Assembly: GCA_046349435.1 (NCBI GenBank)
Contig: JAXMCI010000013.1
Location: forward strand, 1 to 64,000
Source of the DNA: JAXMCI01 sp046349435
GTDB lineage: Bacteria; Pseudomonadota; Alphaproteobacteria; Dongiales; Dongiaceae
Length of the DNA: 64,000 nt
Direction of reading: 5' to 3'
Under the pieces are notes generated by a model that did no database searches, had not been told where the DNA came from, and saw nothing but the letters and a program-made list of their open reading frames with translations. The translations under genes were made by a program, and so were the position numbers. Shown in pieces: positions 45,639-55,090 of the stretch. Numbering within the stretch: the stretch's first letter is position 1; the number at the start of each line of letters is the position of its first letter.

Positions 45639-46559
45639 ATGAGGCTCGGCGGCCCGCTGCTCTCCGCCTGGAATCGGCTCGGCGAGCGGGGCGTCCTGCT
45701 CGCCTTCCTGCTGCCGGCGCTGGCCGTGCTGGTCTTCGCCCAGTTCTGGCCGCTGGCCAGCTCGGCGGTGATCTCGCTCTACGACTGGACCCTGTCGCGC
45801 TCGCCGGTGCCGGGCGGCTTCGTCGGGCTCGCCAACTACCGCAAGGCGCTGGCCGATCCGGTCTTCGTCGGCTCGATCGGCACCACCGCGCTGCTCGCCG
45901 CCGGCTCGACCCTGCTGCAGATGAGCGTCGGGCTCGGGCTGGCCCTGCTCACCGTCGGCGAGAGCGGCCGGCTGCGGCTCGCCCGCACGCTGCTGATGCT
46001 GCCCATGGTGGTGGCGCCGGTCGCCGTCGGCACCATCTGGCGCATGCTGCTCGCCGCCCGGGTCGGGCCGGTCAACCACCTGCTGGCGGCGCTCGGCATC
46101 GACGGGCCGAACTGGCTCGGCGATCCCCGCTGGGCGATCGTCTCGCTGATCCTGATCGACGCCTGGGAATGGATGCCGTTCGTCATGGTCATCTACGCGG
46201 CGGCGCTGACCTCGCTGCCGGCCGAGGTGCTGCGCGCCGCCCAGGTCGACGGCGCCGGCCGCTGGCAGATCTTCCGCTCGGTGACCTGGCCGATGCTGCT
46301 GCCGGTGACCGTGCTGGTGGCGATGTTCCGGCTGATCGACTCGGTGCTGACGCTGGACCTCGTCTTCACCACCACCTTCGGCGGGCCGGGCTTCGCCACC
46401 CACACGCTGAGCTTCTGGATCTACCAGCAGGGCTTGCGCTACTTCAACATCTCCTACGCCGCGGCGACCTCCTGGCTGCTGCTCTTTGCCTGCATGGCGA
46501 TCGCCGGCGGCTTCCTCGCCTGGCGCCGCCGGCTCGCCGCCTGGCAGGGCGGGCGCTGA
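45639..46559 (+). CDS. Sugar-type ABC permease (MalF/UgpA-like)
   Basis: A protein of 306 residues with six membrane helices and the ATPase-contact motif EVLRAAQVDGAGRWQIFRSV before the last helices. The first helix follows a short cytoplasmic N-terminus (GVLLAFLLPALAVLVFAQF). It pairs with the next gene to make the channel; the gap between them is 3 bp. Confidence 0.93.
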   Translation: MRLGGPLLSAWNRLGERGVLLAFLLPALAVLVFAQFWPLASSAVISLYDWTLSRSPVPGGFVGLANYRKALADPVFVGSIGTTALLAAGSTLLQMSVGLGLALLTVGESGRLRLARTLLMLPMVVAPVAVGTIWRMLLAARVGPVNHLLAALGIDGPNWLGDPRWAIVSLILIDAWEWMPFVMVIYAAALTSLPAEVLRAAQVDGAGRWQIFRSVTWPMLLPVTVLVAMFRLIDSVLTLDLVFTTTFGGPGFATHTLSFWIYQQGLRYFNISYAAATSWLLLFACMAIAGGFLAWRRRLAAWQGGR

Positions 46560-46562
46560 GCC

Positions 46563-47387
46563 ATGGCAGGCCGCATCCTCCGCGGCGTCCTGCTGCTGCT
46601 GGCGCTGGCGGTGGCGCTGGCGCCCTTCATCGTCCTGTTCCTCAACAGCATCCGGCCGGCCGACGCCTTCCTCAGCGAGACGGCGCCGCTGGTGCCCGAC
46701 GTGCCGACCCTGGCGCACTACCGCGAGATCCTCGATCCCGAGGCCGGCACGCTGCGCTACCTCGCCAACTCGCTGATCGTCGCCGCCGCCACCACCCTGC
46801 TGTCGCTGCTGCTGGGCGCGCCGGCGGCCTATGCGCTGGCCCGGCTCCGGCTGCCCTTCCGCCTGTCGCACCTGGTCGCGCTCTCCTTCCTGGTGGTGCG
46901 CTTCTATCCCAAGATCACCATCGCCCTGCCCTACTACCTGCTGATGCGCGACCTGCACCTGCTCGACACCCATGCCGCGATCGTCATCGCCCATGTCAGC
47001 CTGGCGGTGCCCTTCGTCGTCTGGCTGCTGCTCGCCTTCTTCGAGGACTTCCCGCGCGAGCTCGAGCAGGCGGCGATGCTCGACGGCTGCGGCCCGCTGC
47101 GCCGCTTCGTGCAGGTGGTGCTGCCGCTGATGGCGCCGGTGCTGGTCACCGCCGCCATCCTGACCGCGATCCTCTCCTGGAACGAGTTCCTGATGGCCTC
47201 GGCGGTCGGCCCGGTCAACGCCAAGACCCTGCCGGTCCGCGTCTCCGGCTTCATCACCGACAAGGGCATCCTGTGGGGCGCGATGTCGGCGATGGGCTCG
47301 ATCATCGTCGCGCCGGTGATGCTGTTCGCGCTGTTCACCCAGCGCTACCTGGTGCGCGGGCTGACGCTCGGCGCGGTGAAGGGATAG
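46563..47387 (+). CDS. Sugar-type ABC permease (MalG/UgpE-like)
   Basis: A protein of 274 residues with six membrane helices. The EAA motif is ELEQAAMLDGCGPLRRFVQV, and the protein ends in a short cytoplasmic tail. It starts 3 bp after the first permease and is followed 3 bp later by the ATPase gene. Confidence 0.93.
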   Translation: MAGRILRGVLLLLALAVALAPFIVLFLNSIRPADAFLSETAPLVPDVPTLAHYREILDPEAGTLRYLANSLIVAAATTLLSLLLGAPAAYALARLRLPFRLSHLVALSFLVVRFYPKITIALPYYLLMRDLHLLDTHAAIVIAHVSLAVPFVVWLLLAFFEDFPRELEQAAMLDGCGPLRRFVQVVLPLMAPVLVTAAILTAILSWNEFLMASAVGPVNAKTLPVRVSGFITDKGILWGAMSAMGSIIVAPVMLFALFTQRYLVRGLTLGAVKG

Positions 47388-47390
47388 CGA

Positions 47391-48470
47391 ATGGCCGGCG
47401 TCACCCTGTCCGGCGTCAGCAAGCGCTTCGGCGCGGTGACCGCGGTCGACGGGCTCGACCTCGAGATCCGCGACCACGAGTTCATCTCGTTCCTCGGGCC
47501 GTCGGGCTGCGGCAAGACCACCACGCTCAACATGATCGCCGGGCTGGAGGCGCCGAGCGCCGGCACCATCCGGATCGGCGCACGCGACGTCACCGCCATG
47601 CCGGCGATGCAGCGCGACATCGCCATGGTGTTCCAGTCCTACGCCCTCTATCCGCACATGACGGTGGCGCGCAACCTGGGCTTCGCCCTCAAGGTGCGCG
47701 GCCTGCCCGCGGCCGAGATCGCGGCGCGGGTGCGCGAGGCCGCATCCATGCTGTCGCTGGACGAGCTGCTCGACCGCTATCCCCGGCAGCTCTCCGGCGG
47801 GCAGCGGCAGCGCGTGGCACTCGGCCGCGCCATCGTGCGGGCGCCGCAGGTCTTCCTGCTCGACGAGCCGCTCTCCAACCTCGACGCGGTGCTCCGGGTG
47901 CAGACCCGGGCCGAGCTCCGCCGCCTGTTCCAGCGGCTGCGCACCACCACCATCTACGTCACCCACGACCAGTCGGAGGCGATGACCATGTCCGACCGCA
48001 TCGCCGTCTTCCGCGGCGGCCGGCTGCAGCAGGTCGGCACGCCGCTGGAGATCTACCGCGCCCCGGCCAACCGCTTCGTCGCCGGCTTCGTCGGCAGCCC
48101 GCCGATGAACGTCCTGCCGGCCTCGGTCGAGGCCGACGGGCGGATCGCGGCGCTCGGCGCCAGCTGGCCGGCGCCGCCCGGCTTCCGCGCCGAGGCGGGG
48201 CGCGGCCTGCTGCTCGGCCTCCGGCCGGAGGACATCCGGCTCGGCGGCCGGCTCGCCGCCGGGCTCGAGATCGTCGAGCATCTGGGATCGGCGGTGATCC
48301 TGCATCTGGCGGTCGGCGGCGCCACCCTGGTGGCGCAGTCGGTCGAGGCCGAGGGGCTGGCCCCGGGCGAGCGCCTCGCCGTCGACCTCGACCCGGCGCT
48401 GTTCTACCTGTTCGACCCGGCCAGCGAGGCCACCCTGGCGGCGCCCGGGCGGCGCGGGCTCGCGGCATGA
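47391..48470 (+). CDS. Sugar-type ABC transporter ATPase (MalK/UgpC-like)
   Basis: A protein of 359 residues with Walker A GPSGCGKTT, signature LSGGQRQRVA, Walker B VFLLDEPLSNLD, H-loop YVTHDQ and a C-terminal TOBE-type regulatory domain (about 240-355). It is the energy-coupling subunit of the importer coded by 44328-47387. Its stop overlaps the start of the SDR gene by 4 bp, which ties that enzyme to the transported substrate. Confidence 0.94.
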   Translation: MAGVTLSGVSKRFGAVTAVDGLDLEIRDHEFISFLGPSGCGKTTTLNMIAGLEAPSAGTIRIGARDVTAMPAMQRDIAMVFQSYALYPHMTVARNLGFALKVRGLPAAEIAARVREAASMLSLDELLDRYPRQLSGGQRQRVALGRAIVRAPQVFLLDEPLSNLDAVLRVQTRAELRRLFQRLRTTTIYVTHDQSEAMTMSDRIAVFRGGRLQQVGTPLEIYRAPANRFVAGFVGSPPMNVLPASVEADGRIAALGASWPAPPGFRAEAGRGLLLGLRPEDIRLGGRLAAGLEIVEHLGSAVILHLAVGGATLVAQSVEAEGLAPGERLAVDLDPALFYLFDPASEATLAAPGRRGLAA

Positions 48471-49234
48471 GCGGCCGGCTCGCCGGCAAGGTCGCGATCG
48501 TCACCGGCGCGGCGGGCGGCATCGGCGCCGGCTGCGCCGCCCGCTTCCGCGACGAGGGCGCCCAGCTGGTGGTCGCCGACCTCGCCCCGCCCGATGCCGC
48601 GCTCGGCATCGCCGACCTGGCCTTCGTCGCCTGCGACGTCGCCGACGCCGCCGCGGTCGAGCGGCTGGTGGCCACCGCCCTGGCGCGGCACGGCCGCATC
48701 GACGCGCTGGTCCACGCCGCGGCGCTGCTCGGCGGCAGCGGCCCGTTCCTCGAGGTCTCGCGCGAGGCCTGGGAGGCCTATATCCGCGTCAACCTCACCG
48801 GCACCTTCCTGGTCGCCCAGGCGGTGGCCCGCGCCATGGCGGCCGGCGGCGGCGGCCGCATCGTCACCATCGGCTCGGTCAACTCCTTCGCCGCCGAGCC
48901 GACCGCGGCCCCCTATGTCGCGAGCAAGGGCGGGGTGCGGCTGCTGACCAAGGCGATGGCGGTCGACCTGGCGCGCCACGGCATCACCGTCAACATGATC
49001 GCCCCCGGCCCGATCACCACGCCGCGCAACGCCGCGCTGTTCGGCAGCCCGGCCCTGGCCGAGAGCTTCGCCCGGCTGGTCCCGGCGGGCGGCGCCGGCA
49101 CCCCCGCCGACATCGCCAACGCCGCCGTCTTCCTGTGCGAGGAGGCCGGCCGCTTCGTCACCGGCACCGAGATCGTGGTCGATGGCGGCGCGCTGGCGCT
49201 GACCATGCCCAACGCGGGCTGGAACCAGGGCTGA
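48467..49234 (+). CDS. Short-chain dehydrogenase/reductase (SDR)
   Basis: A protein of 255 residues with the cofactor motif TGAAGGIGAG, the catalytic Ser in TIGSVNSF and YVASK. PGPITTPRN and VDGGALAL complete the classical SDR pattern; an Asp at the end of the second strand (VADLAP) favours NAD. Translation is coupled to the ABC ATPase (ATGA). It probably oxidises a hydroxyl of the imported compound, for instance a sugar or polyol. Confidence 0.92.
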   Translation: MSGRLAGKVAIVTGAAGGIGAGCAARFRDEGAQLVVADLAPPDAALGIADLAFVACDVADAAAVERLVATALARHGRIDALVHAAALLGGSGPFLEVSREAWEAYIRVNLTGTFLVAQAVARAMAAGGGGRIVTIGSVNSFAAEPTAAPYVASKGGVRLLTKAMAVDLARHGITVNMIAPGPITTPRNAALFGSPALAESFARLVPAGGAGTPADIANAAVFLCEEAGRFVTGTEIVVDGGALALTMPNAGWNQG

Positions 49235-49237
49235 CGC

Positions 49238-51454
49238 TCAGAACGGCGTCGGGTCGACGAAGCGGCGGGCGACGTTGGCGGTGATGCGCGAGACGTTGTT
49301 GTCGTAGCCGGCGTGGCTGAGGCTGCCGGCCCAGGCGATCGAGCCGGTCGACCACACCGCGCCGCCCTGCGGCGTCTCGAAGAACACCATGTCGGCGCGG
49401 ATCCCGGCATTCTCCGGCGCGCCCTGGCCGGGCACCAGGTCGGTCTCGGTCTCGATCGCCGGATAGAAGGTGTTGGTGTGCGGGCCGGAGCTGGCCAGGA
49501 CGAGCGCGTGCGGCGGCGAGCCCAGCCGGCGGTCGTGGCGGTCGATCTCCGAGCCCGCCGCGCCGCCATAGACCAGGCCGAAATCGCCGATCCGCTCCTC
49601 GGCGCCGACGCCCTCGAAGATCCAGGCGGCGCGCGGATCGAAGCTGCCGGGTCGCCGCCGGTAGAAGGTCGCGGCATCGAATCCCTGGGCGATGAAGCCG
49701 ACCCCGACCAGCCGCTGCGGCGGCCGTCCGTGGCGCAGCCACAGCCCGCCCGGCTCGCCGGTGAAGCTGTGATGATGCTCGCCCGGCTCGCCGGCCCAGG
49801 CCCGCGTGCCGGTCTCGCCGCGGCGCACCTCGATCGCGGTGGTGTCGTCGCCGCGGAAGGCGACGCGCCAGTAGAAGCCGTTGCCGCCGAGATACATCAG
49901 CCGGCCGCCGCGCTGCAGGTAGGCGGCGACCGCGTCCCACATCGGCGTCGAGAGATATTCCGGATGGGTCCCGGTCATGATCGCGCGATAGGGAGCGAGC
50001 AGCGACAGCCCCTCGCGATGCAGGTCGTCGTCGGTGATGACGTCGCAGGCGGTCCCGGTCGCCTCCAGCCAGTCGGTGATGTGGGTGTCGGCGTTGAACG
50101 ACCACTGGTAGGTGCGCGGCCGCATGTTGAGCAGCGGCCGCAGCCGCGAGCCGTAGCACACGCCGCTGCCGTCGCGGTGCGTGTCGTAGGTGGCGAGCCC
50201 GAACTCGCGGTGCTCGTTGAGGAACAGGTCGTCCTTGTGCAGCTTGATCAGCTCGCCGCGCCCCATCTCGCGCAGCTCGGCGTCGAAGGCCGTGTGGTTG
50301 TTGCCATAGGCCATGTAGGTGGCGGTCGAGGCGAGGAAGGCCAGCGGCGCGGTCGTCGTGCCGCGCGGCGGCCGGACGAAGAACGGGATGTAGTCCTCGT
50401 CGCCCGGCACCGCGACGCGGGCGCAATAGACGCCGCTGCGCAGGTCGTTGGGCACGGTCAGGGAGAGGTCGACCGCCCAGCCGGCATCGTGCACGTCGTC
50501 CTCGTGGAAGTGGATGGCGCCGTACTGGTCGGGCGCCTGCCGCCAGTCATGCTCGGCGCCGCTCCAGTTCCAGCCGGTCATGGCGCGGGCCGGCAGGTTG
50601 ACGGTGCGGCCGTCGAGCCGGTTGGGCGACAGGTCGATGATCCACTCGGTCGGGATCTCGCGCGCCAGGTCCCAGGCGGCGACCACCCCGTCGACCGCGA
50701 GCGGCGACTCGACCAGCCGCTCGGCCTCGGCCTCGCCCAGCGCCCGCGCGACCAGCCGCGGCCGGTCGATCTTGCCGTTGTAGCAGCCGCGCGGCACCCG
50801 CCGCCCGGCATCGAGGCCGCCATCATGCGCGGCCAGCATGAAGGGCGTCCCGGCCGGCACGCGCGGCCGCACCGCCACCCTCGCCTCGCGCGCGGCGGCG
50901 CCGTCGTCCCGGGCCCAGGGCCGCAGCGGCTGCTGCACCAGCCGCACCGCGCCGCTGGCCGCGTCCCAGCTGGCGAAGACCCGGTACCATTCGCGGGCCA
51001 GCAGCGGCACCCCGGTCGAGATCTCGGCATCGCCGCCGGCGCCGTCGCCGAGCCGCAGCGCCAGGCAGCCCGCCGCGTCGAGCAGCAGCGCGTAGCCGGC
51101 CCCCGCCGCCTCCGAGAAGGCGCCGAGCAGCGTCTGCCGGCCGCTGCCCGGCAGGGTCGGCCAGACCATCGCCTGCAGCGACCCGGCCGCCGGCAGGTCG
51201 AGGAGCGGCGCGGCCGGCACCTCGACGAAGGAGCCGGCATGGATCGGCTGGTGGCGGCCGGGATGCCGGCCCTCGATGGCGGTCGCCACCGGTCGGGTGC
51301 GGAAACCGGGAACCGCCGTGTGGTCGTCGCCGCAGATCAGCCGCACCACGCCGGCGTCGAACTCGGTGTCGCCGGCCTCGCAGCTGATGCGGAAGTCGAT
51401 CCGCTCGCCCGGCGCCACGGCCAGCCTGTCGCCATAGCCGACGATCCGCTTCAT
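49238..51454 (-). CDS. dmfA2: N,N-dimethylformamidase-like large (catalytic) subunit
   Basis: A protein of 738 residues. The N-terminal half contains a LamG/concanavalin-like beta domain (about 60-240) and the C-terminal half an alpha/beta fold with TATYMAYGNNH (about residue 380) and GTHPEYLS (about 495). Tyr and Glu in these two places could be the Tyr/Tyr/Glu ligands of the mononuclear iron known in dimethylformamidase, but I cannot align them with certainty. GGAGGGG precedes the ATG at 51454. It lies 26 bp after the small-subunit gene, the same order as in known DMFases. It should hydrolyse DMF or a related N-alkyl amide. Confidence 0.85.
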   Translation of the reverse strand: MKRIVGYGDRLAVAPGERIDFRISCEAGDTEFDAGVVRLICGDDHTAVPGFRTRPVATAIEGRHPGRHQPIHAGSFVEVPAAPLLDLPAAGSLQAMVWPTLPGSGRQTLLGAFSEAAGAGYALLLDAAGCLALRLGDGAGGDAEISTGVPLLAREWYRVFASWDAASGAVRLVQQPLRPWARDDGAAAREARVAVRPRVPAGTPFMLAAHDGGLDAGRRVPRGCYNGKIDRPRLVARALGEAEAERLVESPLAVDGVVAAWDLAREIPTEWIIDLSPNRLDGRTVNLPARAMTGWNWSGAEHDWRQAPDQYGAIHFHEDDVHDAGWAVDLSLTVPNDLRSGVYCARVAVPGDEDYIPFFVRPPRGTTTAPLAFLASTATYMAYGNNHTAFDAELREMGRGELIKLHKDDLFLNEHREFGLATYDTHRDGSGVCYGSRLRPLLNMRPRTYQWSFNADTHITDWLEATGTACDVITDDDLHREGLSLLAPYRAIMTGTHPEYLSTPMWDAVAAYLQRGGRLMYLGGNGFYWRVAFRGDDTTAIEVRRGETGTRAWAGEPGEHHHSFTGEPGGLWLRHGRPPQRLVGVGFIAQGFDAATFYRRRPGSFDPRAAWIFEGVGAEERIGDFGLVYGGAAGSEIDRHDRRLGSPPHALVLASSGPHTNTFYPAIETETDLVPGQGAPENAGIRADMVFFETPQGGAVWSTGSIAWAGSLSHAGYDNNVSRITANVARRFVDPTPF

Positions 51455-51480
51455 GGTGCCCCTCCGCCTCCCCGCCCCTG

Positions 51481-51786
51481 TCAGTCGAGCGCGAGCGGGC
51501 GGCCGGTCATCGCCTGCCAGCGCAGCTTGAAGACGTGCCACTCGGCCGCCTCGTAGGTCGCGAAGGTGGCCTCGGGATGGAAGGTGACGGGCTTGCCGCG
51601 CTCGCCGCTGAGCTGCACCAGCATCCATTCCTCGCCCGGCCTGCTGGCGTAGAGCGCCCAGCGCCCGCGATGCGGCCCGCGCCGCATCTCGTTGAGCAGC
51701 GCCTGCAGCGCCGGGCTGTGGATGCCGTAGGGCCGGTCGCGGAACTCGCGGGCGAGCGCCAGGTCGGGCGGGTCGATCGTCGTCAT
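51481..51786 (-). CDS. dmfA1: N,N-dimethylformamidase-like small subunit
   Basis: A protein of 101 residues. PYGIHSPALQALL, then GRWALY, EEWMLVQLSGERG and a FATYEAAEWHVFKLR end resemble the DMFase small subunit, though it is shorter than the ~130 residues known, lacking part of the N-terminus. It is located directly before the large subunit on the same strand, which supports the call. The 50 bp upstream hold no clear promoter. Confidence 0.7.
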   Translation of the reverse strand: MTTIDPPDLALAREFRDRPYGIHSPALQALLNEMRRGPHRGRWALYASRPGEEWMLVQLSGERGKPVTFHPEATFATYEAAEWHVFKLRWQAMTGRPLALD

Positions 51787-51836
51787 GGGCGGCAGCCTAG
51801 GAGCCCCTGCCGGAAATCGCCAGGGCCGCGGCCACC

Positions 51837-52457
51837 CTACTCCCCCTGCGGGGCGACGTAGTTGGGGCAGTTGGCGGCGAGCTGGCTCCAGGCCCTGTCG
51901 AGCTCGGCCTTCGAGCGCTCGGCCTCGATGCGCTGCGCCGTCGCGTTGTCGACGTAGTTGCTCTCCTGCCGGATGATGCCGAAGGCGCCGCCGGCCGGCG
52001 GCTGGTAGAGCACGAGATAGCCGCAGAAGCGGTCGATGTTGGCGAACCTCGCCACCAGGTCGACGGCGACGTAGATGCCGGGTGCCGGCGCCCGGCCCGG
52101 ATCCTTCGTCCAGGTCACCTTGGTCAGCCGCCAGAAGGCCAGCGCGCCCGCCTGCGCCGCGAGCTCCTGACTCCGCCGGCTGAAGCTCTCCAGCGTCTCG
52201 CCGCGCCGGCTGGTGCCGGACTGCAGGTTGTAGGCGTCGGCGTAGCGGCCCGCCGCCACGGCTTCGAGATAGCGTCCGGCGACCTGCAGGACGTTCTGGC
52301 GCTGCGCCGGCGAAGGCACCCAGCCGGGGGCCGAGTCGGTGGTGACGTTGACCTCGGTGGCGGCCGCCGGGGTCACCTCGACGCCGCCGGCCTGCGCGGC
52401 CGGCGCACCGAAGCCCGAGATCAGCACCAGCAGCAGAACGATGCCGAGCCTGCCCAT
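51837..52457 (-). CDS. Exported DUF4019-domain protein
   Basis: A protein of 206 residues with a signal peptide (about 1-25, ending AAQAG) and a DUF4019-like domain (VAGRYLEAVAAGRYADAYNLQS..., through FGIIRQESNYVD). GGAGG before the ATG at 52457 sets the start. The function of the domain is unknown; the protein should be periplasmic. It is divergent from the HD phosphohydrolase gene and 50 bp downstream of the DMFase-like operon start on the same strand. Confidence 0.8.
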   Translation of the reverse strand: MGRLGIVLLLVLISGFGAPAAQAGGVEVTPAAATEVNVTTDSAPGWVPSPAQRQNVLQVAGRYLEAVAAGRYADAYNLQSGTSRRGETLESFSRRSQELAAQAGALAFWRLTKVTWTKDPGRAPAPGIYVAVDLVARFANIDRFCGYLVLYQPPAGGAFGIIRQESNYVDNATAQRIEAERSKAELDRAWSQLAANCPNYVAPQGE

Positions 52458-52618
52458 GCGGCCTCCGCGACGACCGGCGCAGTGTTCCACAATCGCGCGC
52501 GCCCGTCGATCAGGGGCGGCGCGTGGGCGGCCCGGCCCCGCATGGCGCGGCGCCTCGGCCGACGCTACAATGGGTTTCCAGCCGGCTGGACGGGGCAGCC
52601 CTGCGACGCGAGGTGCCG

Positions 52619-53491
52619 ATGCTGAACCCGACGAGCCTGCTGGCCGACGCCCTCGGGCGCAACCTGGCCGACACCTACCGGCGCATCTACGGCGAGCGCG
52701 AGCCGCACTTCGCGGTGATGCTCGACGAGGCCGCCCGGCTGGTGATCGAGCGGATCGCCAGCAGCGACGCGCTCTATCACGGGCCGCAGCACACTGCGCT
52801 GGTGGCGCTGTGCGGCCAGGATCTGCTGCGCGGCCGCCGCCTGGAGAAGGTGGTGACGCCCTGCGACTGGCTGCATTTCACGCTGGCCACGCTGCTGCAC
52901 GACATCGGCTATGTCCGCGGCGTCTGTCCCGGCGACACCGCCGAGCGCTTCGTGATCGACATGGCGGGCAACAGCGTGGCGCCGCCGCGCGGCGCCTCGG
53001 ACGCCTTCCTGACGCCCTACCATGTCGAGCGCTCGAAGATCTTCGTGCGCGAGCGCTTCGCCGAGGTGCCGGTCGTCGACGTCGAGCGCATCGTCCGGGC
53101 GATCGAGCTCACCCGCTTCCCGGTGCCCGAGGACGAGGACCATGCCGAGACCGACACCGAGGCCGGGCTGGTGCGCGCCGCCGACCTGATCGGGCAGCTC
53201 GCCGACCCGCTCTATCCGAGCAAGCTCAACGCGCTGTTCCACGAGTTCGCGGAGATCGGCGCCGACAAGAAGCTGGGTTACGCCAATCCCGGCGATCTCG
53301 CCGACCGCTATCCGCAATTCTTCTGGAGCAAGGTGGAGCGCCACATCGGCGAGGCGCTGCGCTATCTCGAGCTCACCATGGAAGGCAAGCAGTGGACGGC
53401 GATGCTCTACAGCCACATCTTCTCGATCGAGCATGGCCGTCGCCGCGCCGGGCCGCAGCCCGGACGCCCCTCCAGCCCGGCGGCGATGTGA
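52619..53491 (+). CDS. HD-domain metal-dependent phosphohydrolase
   Basis: A protein of 290 residues with H54/H58 in YHGPQH, the HD pair His94-Asp95 in LLHDIGY and a later His/Asp region in EDHAETDTEAGLVRAADLIGQL. The HD fold hydrolyses phosphate esters such as nucleotides or cyclic nucleotides; the substrate is unknown. GCGAGG lies before the ATG. A degenerate copy of its second half is at 56640-57039. It converges on the first DUF1254 gene. Confidence 0.88.
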   Translation: MLNPTSLLADALGRNLADTYRRIYGEREPHFAVMLDEAARLVIERIASSDALYHGPQHTALVALCGQDLLRGRRLEKVVTPCDWLHFTLATLLHDIGYVRGVCPGDTAERFVIDMAGNSVAPPRGASDAFLTPYHVERSKIFVRERFAEVPVVDVERIVRAIELTRFPVPEDEDHAETDTEAGLVRAADLIGQLADPLYPSKLNALFHEFAEIGADKKLGYANPGDLADRYPQFFWSKVERHIGEALRYLELTMEGKQWTAMLYSHIFSIEHGRRRAGPQPGRPSSPAAM

Positions 53492-53543
53492 CCTCGACGC
53501 TGGAACGGAACAGGATCCCGTCGACGGCCCGGGACGCCGGGTG

Positions 53544-55001
53544 TCAGTCCGCCTTCTCGAAGTCGCCGGGCTTCCAGGTCTTGTCCATGGCCGCCTCGGT
53601 CGGGCCGTAGAGCCTGAGGACGGAGAAATAGCCCCGGCCCGGAACCGTCGCCAGCCAGTTGCCGGCCTTGCCCGAGGGCGCCTTGGGTCCGAAGAATAGG
53701 TCGGTGCTGCCGTCCGCGTTCTGCGCCGGCTGGTCCCGCGAACCGAGCGACGGGAAAGGCTGGCCATTGGCGAGGCCCGAGCCGTTCTCGGCTTCGTAGA
53801 GCGTCACCGACCAGAAGTTGGCAGCCGGCACGTCGGCCGGCAGGGTCAGGCGGTAGTTGCTGCCGCCGGACAGATGCGCGCCGTCGCCGTCGGTGAAGGC
53901 GATCATGTACATGGCGCCCTTGCCGGGAATCTTCGACAGCATCCCCGGGCTGACCGAGTAGTAGTTGGTGAAGAACCAGGTCCGGGCGTCGAGGTCGACA
54001 TAGTTTCCGGCGACGTTTTCCCAGGACAGGTTCAGCGACGTGCGCGGACCGGGCGGAGTGATGTTGTCCAGCGGATTGATCCAGCGGCGGTCGGGGTAAA
54101 GGCGCAGAGAGCCGCCGTTGAGGCTGTCCTGGAAGCCGATGACGCGGCTCATCCTGTAGGCGGTCCTCGCGGCCCGGTCGAGGATGGTACGGGCCCGGCC
54201 ATCGGGCTCGAACGGCTGCCCCTCGACGATGCCGATGGCGGCCAGCAGGCCGCGCGAATCCGGGCCGGCGAGGTTGGCGCCCTCGCTGTCAACGAGCTGC
54301 TTGAGCTGGTCGAAGGCGCCGGCGTCGCTCGCCGGCAGCATGTTGGCCGGGATGCCGGAGGCATCGGGGAAGCGCATCGGCCTGGCGGTCGCCGCGCTGT
54401 TCAGCGGATAGATCCTCGCCCGTTCCATGAGCTCGACGGCCGGGGCGAGGTTCTTCGGGTCCTGGTAGAAGCCGCGCAGGAAGATGAAGACGTTGTTCGT
54501 CCCCGAGCGATAGATGAAATGCCCGTCCGGCACGCTGCCGGCATGGCCGGGCGGCAGCAGCAGGAACTTGCCGCCCTTGCCCCCATCGGGTCCAGGCAGG
54601 CCGACGTCGCCGAAGAACTTGCCGCCGTCGACCGGGATGGGGCGCTGCCAGAAATCCAGCAGGATGCCCTGCAGCATGGGCGGCGCTTCGAACACCAGCG
54701 GACCGTCCTTGCCGAGGTCCACGTAGCTCATCGCGTAGAGGATATCGGAATTGGGCGTGGTCACCAGGGTCCTGGCATCGAGCCGCTTCTTCCAGATCGG
54801 CAGGACCTCGTACCCCGCGCCGAAGACCTTCTCGGACCCGAGCTTCATGCCCAGCGTATTGATCAGCGGCATCGCCCAGAGATAGGCCTGCGTCGCTCGC
54901 TGGAACAGCAACTCCTCGCGGAGGGTTCGCGCGGCCTCCCTGGTGGGATGGCCTTCCTCGAACGGCGCATTCGCCAGCTCGTCGAAGCGTGAGGGGTTCA
55001 T
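53544..55001 (-). CDS. DUF1254/DUF1214-domain protein (copy 1)
   Basis: A protein of 485 residues. The N-terminal DUF1254 region has TQAYLWAMPLINT, TTPNSDILYAMSYVDL; the C-terminal DUF1214 region has TLYEAENGSGL and NADGSTDLFFGP. The function of the family is unknown. No signal peptide is seen, although many relatives have one. CGGGAG precedes the ATG. The paralogue at 55091 is next to it on the same strand, 89 bp upstream, so both may be in one transcript. Confidence 0.88.
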   Translation of the reverse strand: MNPSRFDELANAPFEEGHPTREAARTLREELLFQRATQAYLWAMPLINTLGMKLGSEKVFGAGYEVLPIWKKRLDARTLVTTPNSDILYAMSYVDLGKDGPLVFEAPPMLQGILLDFWQRPIPVDGGKFFGDVGLPGPDGGKGGKFLLLPPGHAGSVPDGHFIYRSGTNNVFIFLRGFYQDPKNLAPAVELMERARIYPLNSAATARPMRFPDASGIPANMLPASDAGAFDQLKQLVDSEGANLAGPDSRGLLAAIGIVEGQPFEPDGRARTILDRAARTAYRMSRVIGFQDSLNGGSLRLYPDRRWINPLDNITPPGPRTSLNLSWENVAGNYVDLDARTWFFTNYYSVSPGMLSKIPGKGAMYMIAFTDGDGAHLSGGSNYRLTLPADVPAANFWSVTLYEAENGSGLANGQPFPSLGSRDQPAQNADGSTDLFFGPKAPSGKAGNWLATVPGRGYFSVLRLYGPTEAAMDKTWKPGDFEKAD

Positions 55002-55090
55002 GGGTCAACTCCCGACGTGGCTTGGTCACATTCCTGCCGGCCGGCGATCCGCGCCGGCCCGTGGTCGTCCGCGCTGGCGGCGCGGGGCGT

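Noticed and set aside
43506..48305. A minus-strand open frame of about 1600 codons opposite the ABC operon
   Set aside because: Same kind of shadow; the plus-strand genes carry all catalytic motifs and tight overlaps.
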